10,913 bases of DNA, from contig JAOXYC010222127.1 of NCBI GenBank assembly GCA_028565715.1, positions 1-10,913 on the forward strand. Reading direction: 5' to 3'. Shown here in pieces: positions 9,001 through 10,913 of this stretch; the first letter of the stretch is position 1; each line of letters begins with the position of its first letter. The position numbers and the translations under genes were made by a program. Below the pieces are notes generated by a model, which was not told where the DNA came from, did not search any database, and worked only from the letters and a program-made list of their open reading frames with translations. This DNA is from Phoronis pallida (Eukaryota > Phoronida > Phoronidae).

Positions 9001-10449
9001 CAAGACTCTCGTACATCTGTGGTGTGATGCGCCCCCTACAGCCAGAACACTGAATGAAAAACTGGATCAGATTGAGAAGGGCTGTGTCACGGTCCTGTTT
9101 GTATGTCTCGATCCACTCATCAACGATAGTCTATAATGAAATATGCATTTGGTTTCAATTTAAGTCCTTGTTAATCCCTCTTTTTATAGAATTTAAATCA
9201 ACCAACTAGCCTGTTTTCCATATATAAACCCAGACACAGTGACTAACACTATTTTGATGTGGTTGTTAATTTCATCAAAAACACGGCAAAGTAAGACTCT
9301 TTCAAAATCTAAAAGAGTTTGACAGTGTCTGCATCTAAGTCCCAATATAAGTCCCTGAACTACTTAAAAAAACAAATCCAACATAAAACTATGAGTGTAC
9401 CAAACGGAACCGAGAAGTGTTTTTAATGAAATTTGTACTGACAATGGCATACTCATGTTATCAAAAAACCTTGTTTGATAATTGGAGAAACCCCCAAATA
9501 CCTGAAGAGCAGATTTTCCTGTTTTTACAATTTCAAAGAGACTGTTTTCTTGTTCTTCCTGTTCGATCTGGCGAGCCCGACCTCTACCTGTGCCTTGTGC
9601 TGGTTTCTCCGCAGCTTTGCGCGCTCTTTTTGGGGCCTGCTGAAATAGTAGAATGCTGCAGTATAAAAACAAAATATGATACACCTACAAAGTTTTAACA
9701 AATTTTTAAAAAATTCCTCCCAGTAAACAGCGATGAAATGAATAAAATAACGATTGATTTCATAGTAAGAGCATACATGGTGGTCACTGCAACAATGATA
9801 TTTTGGCGCAAGAATTCTTTGATTCTATAAAAAATAAGCTGAACTTAAAACTCATAACTGAATTGTCTCGTGAATGTTCGTCATCCAGTTGAGTTACTAA
9901 TAAAATATGTTTTATCTATTCCTGGACTTACTTTAGGCTTAGATGGACCGCAGCGCAGTCCATCTAAGCCTAAAGTAAATCCATGAATAGATTTAAAACG
10001 TATTTTATTCATAACTGAATTGATTAAAAGTTCACGACGATATCTGCATTCACAATCTTGAAAATCGTCATAAAAGAGAATTTGCTGCCTGCAGTTACCT
10101 AAAAATTAGAATTATTAATAAACTAGGTCAATACTATGAAGAGTTGCATCACTAAGAGATTACTAAAAAAATATTATAAAACACTGTAGTGTTTTATAAT
10201 ATTTTTTTAGTACAAATGTATCAAAACGCTGTGTGTTTTATTTTTATCACTGCAGTGCAGCTACACTTTTCCTGTCTCATAAAACAATCATGCATCATCA
10301 TCAGCAAACAATTTTTCATAAAAGAAATCAAGATTTCAGAAAGCATACTTACAGGAGTGTCATCGTTCTTCTTAGCACCTCTCTTTCCTTTACCTTTACC
10401 CTTGGTGGCAGGCTCTTCAAAGTCACTGTCTTGCTCCACATTGTCCGGC
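1..10449 (-). CDS. STAG: Cohesin subunit SA/STAG (stromalin, Scc3 family), internal part of a spliced gene
   Basis: STAG/SA proteins are HEAT-repeat subunits of nuclear cohesin. They bind the RAD21 kleisin and DNA and help hold sister chromatids together and form loops. Thirteen GT-AG exons read from 10449 down to 799 join in phase to about 608 codons. The 14th exon lies at the left edge in tandem copies. Seen in order: a basic/acidic N-tail; the [11 protein letters not shown] motif; the STAG domain ([42 protein letters not shown]); [15 protein letters not shown] with [10 protein letters not shown]; the stromalin conservative domain ([37 protein letters not shown]); [25 protein letters not shown]; and HLDALL. 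From e2 to e7 the exon lengths give an ungapped match to my recollection of human STAG2. The start codon and the C-terminal half are outside the window. It cannot be assigned to STAG1 or STAG2; an invertebrate co-ortholog is expected. Confidence 0.97.
63..161 (-). pseudogene. STAG: STAG exon e14, copy beta (acceptor but no clear donor)
   Basis: The middle copy, 118 bp from alpha. It reads [24 protein letters not shown] and VARSSLIDE, with two amino-acid changes from alpha (Ser to Phe, Leu to Val) and four silent changes. Its acceptor gatttcag is preceded by the end of the alpha unit (tgttttaacat), which still gives a T-rich tract. As in alpha, no donor separates it from the next copy. Confidence 0.8.
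181..279 (-). pseudogene. STAG: STAG exon e14, copy alpha (acceptor but no clear donor)
   Basis: The copy nearest e13. The acceptor gatttcag at 280-287 opens in phase 0, as e13 requires. The frame reads [24 protein letters not shown] and VARSSLIDE, matching vertebrate VLEACSKTY..LCNEEFTI and (I/S)RSQLIDE. After LIDE there is no GT donor: the sequence runs 19 nt straight into the acceptor of copy beta. Reading on meets an in-frame TGA at 133-135, so using this acceptor should truncate the protein unless the weak cag|gttgca site is used as a donor. I class it as a partial exon duplicate; it could equally be the ancestral 5' end of the exon. Confidence 0.8.
377..606. repeat. Long imperfect inverted repeat (foldback element) in the e13-e14 intron
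   Basis: Two arms of about 109 bp (377-485 and 498-606) pair around a 12-bp spacer. Shared blocks include gatgagttaaaat, aaaaatccagca, taaataataaa, actagctttcgga and tctcaagtgtaaacaaat. No open frame lies inside. The direct repeats cttgttttgctat (325-337 and 606-618) and gagaccag (359-366 and 648-655) bracket the structure. This looks like a MITE-like or foldback insertion. Confidence 0.85.
799..858 (-). CDS. STAG: STAG exon e13: HLDALL segment
   Basis: This short exon is 60 nt (20 codons), phase 0 to 0. It encodes [20 protein letters not shown]. Human STAG has HLDALLKQI..VVEKH, followed by LEACSKTY, which is exactly what the next exon in this window encodes. Acceptor attgcag, donor cag|gtaaga. 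Confidence 0.96.
972..1074. repeat. Small palindromic MITE-like element
   Basis: Ends tggtcc and ggacca, with arms sharing catcactagt/actagtgatg and an inner ttccctc/gagggaa pair around a short spacer. About 103 bp, noncoding, in the e12-e13 intron. No clear target-site duplication. Confidence 0.65.
1184..1613. mobile_element. Non-autonomous DNA transposon with CAGGGTTCCCAC ends
   Basis: Perfect 12-bp terminal inverted repeats (1184-1195 and 1602-1613), flanked directly by the 5-bp repeat TAAAT (1179-1183 and 1614-1618), which I read as the target-site duplication. The right half (about 1492-1600) holds four copies of a roughly 30-bp subrepeat containing tcaaGKACttttcaagg. No transposase frame. 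The ends and 5-bp duplication suggest a hAT-like family or another superfamily with 5-bp duplications. Confidence 0.85.
1738..1827 (-). CDS. STAG: STAG exon e12: [12 protein letters not shown] segment
   Basis: This exon is 90 nt (30 codons), phase 0 to 0. It encodes [20 protein letters not shown] and [10 protein letters not shown]. Human STAG has [20 protein letters not shown] followed by EIYSTGRMEK. Acceptor attacag, donor aag|gtgaat. Confidence 0.96.
1828..2356. other. Intron e11-e12 with two short palindromes
   Basis: AT-rich noncoding intron. It holds a perfect 15-bp inverted repeat (attttcatctgagca at 2081-2095, its complement at 2125-2139) and a near-perfect hairpin at 2248-2266 (ttatcatac/gtatgataa). 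The open frames across this stretch lack any recognisable protein similarity. Confidence 0.7.
2357..2446 (-). CDS. STAG: STAG exon e11: [17 protein letters not shown] segment
   Basis: This exon is 90 nt (30 codons), phase 0 to 0. It encodes [20 protein letters not shown] and [10 protein letters not shown]. Human STAG has LTAKE...[21 protein letters not shown]. Acceptor ttttcag, donor aag|gtaagt. Confidence 0.95.
2447..3140. other. Intron e10-e11, no element identified
   Basis: 694 bp of intron. I see only a stem-loop near 2926-2954 (tgtgcttt/aaagcaca) nested within weaker pairing of taattgcatc (about 2878) with gatgcaattg (about 2961). No coding similarity on either strand. Confidence 0.6.
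3141..3244 (-). CDS. STAG: STAG exon e10: DRQESxLIEIMV segment
   Basis: This exon is 104 nt: two bases completing an Ile codon plus 34 codons. It encodes [20 protein letters not shown] and then [13 protein letters not shown]. The family has MSDRQESALIE(I/L)MVCTIRQAA followed by PPVGRGTGKR. Acceptor gttacag, donor aag|gtaagt. Confidence 0.95.
3245..3671. other. Intron e9-e10, distal part
   Basis: Noncoding. It contains a short gatgatgaagatgat simple repeat near 3569-3583 and a gtgagct/agctcac pairing near 3495-3527. Nothing else recognised. Confidence 0.55.
3672..3972. mobile_element. Non-autonomous DNA transposon with CAGKGCCCTCAYTGAC ends
   Basis: The left end CAGTGCCCTCATTGAC (3672) and the reverse complement of the right end, CAGGGCCCTCACTGAC (ending 3972), match at 14 of 16 positions, and both continue into TTTTGGGG-like sequence. 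The 5-bp repeat CTAAT flanks it directly (3667-3671 and 3973-3977). 301 bp, noncoding. The right flank lies inside the e9 donor region. Confidence 0.8.
3984..4098 (-). CDS. STAG: STAG exon e9: [14 protein letters not shown] segment
   Basis: This exon is 115 nt: 38 codons plus one base. It encodes [30 protein letters not shown] and GRGEE. Human STAG reads [14 protein letters not shown] and LLKDWECM.ELLLEEP. Acceptor ttccag, donor aga|gtaagt. A transposon relic was inserted 11 bp downstream of this donor. Confidence 0.96.
4099..4390. other. Intron e8-e9, no element identified
   Basis: 292 bp, the shortest intron in the window. AT-rich, no internal repeat or coding similarity seen. Confidence 0.7.
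4391..4613 (-). CDS. STAG: STAG exon e8: HEAT-repeat body, [11 protein letters not shown] segment
   Basis: This exon is 223 nt: one base completing an Asn codon plus 74 codons. It encodes [38 protein letters not shown] and [14 protein letters not shown]. Human STAG has EDCENVYHLVYSAHRPVA and AGEFL.KKLF here. The loop between them ([17 protein letters not shown]) is variable and charged, as in other animals. A second in-phase acceptor 6 nt downstream would start the exon at 4607 and drop two residues. Donor gag|gtaaat. Confidence 0.96.
4986..5523. mobile_element. Inverted-terminal element with hammerhead-like hairpins, possibly a Penelope-like relic
   Basis: Inverted ends of about 92 bp (4987-5078 and 5401-5492) share taaatttca, gtataacgtttcggatttat and gtagatac. 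A perfect 14-bp direct repeat, ataaaactttatat, flanks the unit (4972-4985 and 5524-5537). Each end carries a hairpin of ggatttat/ataaatcc preceded by TGATGA and followed by GAAAC (right copy 5413-5443). The interior is noncoding and has a ctagacagc/gctgtctag stem (5316-5369). Hammerhead-type motifs in terminal repeats are known from Penelope-like retroelements; the assignment here is tentative. Confidence 0.55.
5584..5762 (-). CDS. STAG: STAG exon e7: second half of the stromalin conservative domain
   Basis: This exon is 179 nt: 59 codons plus two bases. It encodes [18 protein letters not shown], then [20 protein letters not shown] and [17 protein letters not shown]. The Arg of FTSRF is the counterpart of human STAG2 R370 on the conserved essential surface. 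Vertebrates have QGEVRLKC at the start. Acceptor actatag, donor caa|gtaagt. A diverged partial copy of this exon lies upstream at 5843-5884. Confidence 0.97.
5843..5884 (-). pseudogene. STAG: Relic of a partial duplicate of STAG exon e7
   Basis: These 42 bp match 5702-5743 inside e7 with about five mismatches. On the minus strand the relic reads [12 protein letters not shown] where e7 has [12 protein letters not shown], then diverges to NQFTQ. A donor-like tt|gtgagc follows at 5824-5829. Upstream of the match the frame meets a stop and no good acceptor is visible. It lies in the intron just before e7, in the same orientation, so it looks like a decayed tandem exon duplication. Confidence 0.75.
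6089..6138. repeat. Perfect 25-bp tandem duplication
   Basis: Two identical adjacent units starting tgtactctgtcttaaat (6089-6113 and 6114-6138) in the e6-e7 intron, just outside the foldback element that begins at 6151. Confidence 0.95.
6151..6566. mobile_element. Foldback/MITE element with AAAGATACTGTCTCC ends
   Basis: Long imperfect inverted arms of roughly 100 bp run inward from aaagatactgtctccttgtt (6151) and its complement ending at 6566. TTAA overlaps both outer edges. Inside are a second inverted block (ggggtaaatttgagctttt against its counterpart near 6370-6390), a 13-bp tandem pair tgcagacaaggtt (6335-6360) and a 45-bp tandem duplication (6451-6495, 6496-6540). No coding capacity. 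A related left end lies at 10534. Confidence 0.85.
6581..6778 (-). CDS. STAG: STAG exon e6: first half of the stromalin conservative domain
   Basis: This exon is 198 nt (66 codons), phase 0 to 0. It encodes [43 protein letters not shown] and [16 protein letters not shown]. By ungapped alignment the Trp of YVGW is the counterpart of human STAG2 W334, part of the conserved essential surface that docks cohesin regulators. Acceptor cctag, donor aag|gtaagg. A foldback element ends 14 bp past the donor. Confidence 0.97.
6779..7328. other. Intron e5-e6 with a diverged direct repeat
   Basis: AT-rich noncoding intron. A segment with aacagaaaaa and tactttttcttag near 6880-6925 recurs in diverged form near 7155-7200. 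A hairpin tgccatatttgatatggca occupies about 6942-6960. No exon similarity. Confidence 0.6.
7329..7480 (-). CDS. STAG: STAG exon e5: helical region with charged coiled segment
   Basis: This exon is 152 nt: two bases completing the Ser codon plus 50 codons. It encodes [20 protein letters not shown], then [16 protein letters not shown] and [13 protein letters not shown]. The first part is almost invariant in the family. The second is a long charged helix that in vertebrates reads NKMIGKRANERLELL. Acceptor ttttag, donor gag|gtacgg. Confidence 0.97.
7595..7725. repeat. Short inverted-repeat unit with ttttatcacataac ends
   Basis: Exact 14-bp inverted ends at 7595-7608 and 7712-7725, with an inner gtaataac/gttattac pair near 7625 and 7652. 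It adjoins the larger palindrome to its right, and the two may be parts of one element. Confidence 0.6.
7738..7918. repeat. Large palindrome with CAGGGCTGCCAACAT core arms
   Basis: Arms of about 75 bp share atgggaagtaataa, attgga, aaaatcatagaac and a perfect 15-bp cagggctgccaacat (7799-7813, complement at 7840-7854). The loop holds a direct repeat of attacgcct. Noncoding, in the e4-e5 intron. The cagggctgccaaca end resembles transposon termini, so two elements may be nested. Confidence 0.8.
8149..8353 (-). CDS. STAG: STAG exon e4: second part of the STAG domain
   Basis: This exon is 205 nt: 68 codons plus one base. It encodes [49 protein letters not shown] and [14 protein letters not shown], nearly identical to vertebrate STAG1/2. 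The donor is cat|gtaagt and the leftover T joins CC of e5 to make Ser, giving LASMKLM where vertebrates have LAAMKLM. The acceptor is ttgtag. Confidence 0.97.
8354..8956. other. Intron e3-e4 with a possible small inverted-repeat element
   Basis: Noncoding. Candidate terminal inverted repeats ttgtcctactaaaacc (8719-8734) and the complement of ggcttcagtaggacaa (8831-8846) match at 14 of 16 positions and bound 128 bp. No target-site duplication is evident, so the element call is weak. Confidence 0.5.
8957..9130 (-). CDS. STAG: STAG exon e3: first part of the STAG domain
   Basis: This exon is 174 nt (58 codons), phase 0 to 0. It encodes [30 protein letters not shown] and [11 protein letters not shown], which match human STAG ([32 protein letters not shown]) column for column. 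The acceptor is ttatag. The donor gag|gttggt is unusual, lacking the usual A and G at +3 and +5. The boundary is still secure, because e4 resumes exactly where the human protein continues (EFDE|xSGDYPL). Confidence 0.96.
9131..9501. other. Intron e2-e3, no element identified
   Basis: 371 bp, noncoding. I see no repeat, palindrome or exon similarity worth naming. Confidence 0.65.
9502..9639 (-). CDS. STAG: STAG exon e2: basic tail and start of the conserved region
   Basis: This exon is 138 nt (46 codons) with phase 0 at both ends. It encodes [12 protein letters not shown], a Gly/Arg run and a Gln/Glu run, then [15 protein letters not shown]. The last part matches the LFEVVKLGKSAMQ motif where family conservation begins. 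The acceptor is a cagcag (NAGNAG) pair, so the exon may instead begin at 9636 and lose one Gln codon. The donor cag|gtattt is weak beyond the GT. Confidence 0.95.
9637..9642 (-). promoter_or_regulatory. NAGNAG tandem 3' splice site of e2
   Basis: The minus strand reads ttt cagcag gcc, two adjacent acceptors in phase 0. Use of the first keeps one extra Gln codon and use of the second removes it. Confidence 0.75.
9899..10009. repeat. Palindromic element flanked by 14-bp direct repeats
   Basis: Arms 9899-9948 and 9958-10009 share aataaaata, gttttaatcta-like sequence and a long exact block, actttaggcttagatgga, around a 9-bp spacer. The direct repeat tcataactgaattg occurs at 9852-9865 and 10009-10022. 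Noncoding, e1-e2 intron. Confidence 0.8.
10161..10212. repeat. Perfect 52-bp palindrome
   Basis: Two exactly complementary 25-bp arms around a 2-bp GT spacer. The arms begin tactaaaaaaatattataaa. It would form an unbroken hairpin in the e1-e2 intron of the transcript. TA at both ends is compatible with a TA-targeting MITE. Confidence 0.95.
10353..10449 (-). CDS. STAG: STAG exon e1: charged N-terminal tail
   Basis: This 97-nt exon starts with the third base of a codon, so an upstream exon beyond the window supplies two bases. It ends in phase 0. The 3' splice site is a pyrimidine-rich run ending cctacag and the 5' splice site is cct|gtaagt. The peptide [13 protein letters not shown] is acidic and is followed by a Lys/Gly/Arg-rich stretch ([12 protein letters not shown]). 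This fits the disordered, nuclear-localisation-like N-terminus of STAG proteins, which is poorly conserved, so the assignment rests on phase, splice sites and position. An in-frame ATG lies just before the exon (10458-10460) but inside the apparent acceptor tract, so I do not take it as the start. Confidence 0.85.
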
Positions 10450-10533
10450 CTGTAGGTCATGAAAGCAAGACAAATATTATGCCAATGTGATGTTTTATCA
10501 AAAATATTGAGAGGTTACGTTACTTCCGCCAAA

Positions 10534-10765
10534 GATACTGTCTCCTGCATTGGTCCCAATCTGGCGTCAAAATCGCAAATCAACTAGAAATGTTGTGTAC
10601 GAGTCCTTTGTTGAATATAACTTACTTGTATCGGAGTCAAAAAAATCTGCAAAGGGGTGATTTGAGAGCTTTTGTGACTGATTTTAACCTACTTTAAGAA
10701 AAGGTTTGCCTTTTTGTGGATAAAAAGCTCTCAAATCACCAGTCACAGATTTTTTTGAACTTAAG
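10534..10765. mobile_element. Broken relative of the 6151-6566 foldback element
   Basis: Starts aaagatactgtctcctg and shares cgtcaaaat, gtgtacgagt, cctttgt and aaaggggt with 6151-6300 at a diverged level. Inner arms ggtgatttgagagcttttt pair (about 10655-10677 with 10720-10742). The expected right terminus is absent, so the element is truncated or replaced by the sequence that follows. Confidence 0.7.
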
Positions 10766-10913
10766 GCCAACTACCGAACTAACTGGGAATCAACCTGGTC
10801 TCAATCTTTTGTTCCCTTTGTTAAGTGCGCAGTCCCAAGAGTCGCCTATAGTTCTATTACATGTCGCGATTGAGACCGTCCTTTGTTAACTCCACAATAG
10901 CGATAGGCCGATA
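10766..10913. other. Intron upstream of e1, right edge
   Basis: Noncoding. It holds the inverted pair ggtctcaatc (10797-10806) and gattgagacc (10869-10878) and possible gcctat/ataggc pairing near the edge, suggesting another palindromic element cut by the window. No STAG exon seen here. Confidence 0.55.

Noticed and set aside
9417-9698. Plus-strand open frame opposite e2
   Set aside because: It is antisense to a well-supported exon and reads through its splice sites.
10458-10460. ATG just before e1 as the translation start
   Set aside because: It lies in the T-rich acceptor tract (ctttcatgacctacag). The phase and the length of animal STAG N-termini favour an upstream exon outside the window.

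Overview
The window is genomic DNA from an animal, most likely an invertebrate. It holds the middle of one intron-rich gene on the minus strand, so transcription runs from high to low coordinates. Thirteen complete internal exons (e1 to e13, between 10449 and 799) join with consistent codon phase into 1,825 nt, about 608 codons. The product is a cohesin subunit of the SA/STAG (stromalin, Scc3) family. From the end of e2 to the end of e7 it aligns to human STAG1/STAG2 without gaps. The start codon lies beyond 10913 and the C-terminal half lies below position 1. I cannot name the species: single-gene STAG and short AT-rich introns full of palindromic transposon relics fit many marine invertebrates (cnidarian, mollusc, echinoderm, amphioxus).

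Layout in transcription order: 10913-10450 is intron with a broken foldback element. e1 (10353-10449) and e2 (9502-9639) encode the charged N-terminal tail and the start of the conserved region. e3 to e5 (8957-9130, 8149-8353, 7329-7480) encode the STAG domain and the following helical and coiled region. e6 and e7 (6581-6778, 5584-5762) encode the stromalin conservative domain. e8 to e13 (4391-4613, 3984-4098, 3141-3244, 2357-2446, 1738-1827, 799-858) encode the HEAT-repeat-like body. All introns are GT-AG and 292-970 bp long.

The most unusual part is 1-287. It looks like a 118-bp tandem repeat, but on the minus strand every unit is a copy of the next STAG exon (LLEAC... to ...LIDE), each with its own 3' splice site and none with a convincing 5' splice site. 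So one constitutive exon of an essential cohesin gene has been partly duplicated at least twice, and most differences between copies are at third codon positions. A second, older exon relic (part of e7) sits in the intron just upstream of e7, at 5843-5884.

Most introns carry a different palindromic or terminal-inverted-repeat element. These include two with clear 5-bp target-site duplications (1184-1613 and 3672-3972), a foldback element with a relative at the right end (6151-6566 and 10534-10765), and an element with inverted ends bearing a hammerhead-like CTGATGA/GAAAC hairpin (4986-5523). Two of them end only 11-14 bp from a 5' splice site. I found no complete mobile-element protein, no RNA gene, no CRISPR array and no second gene.
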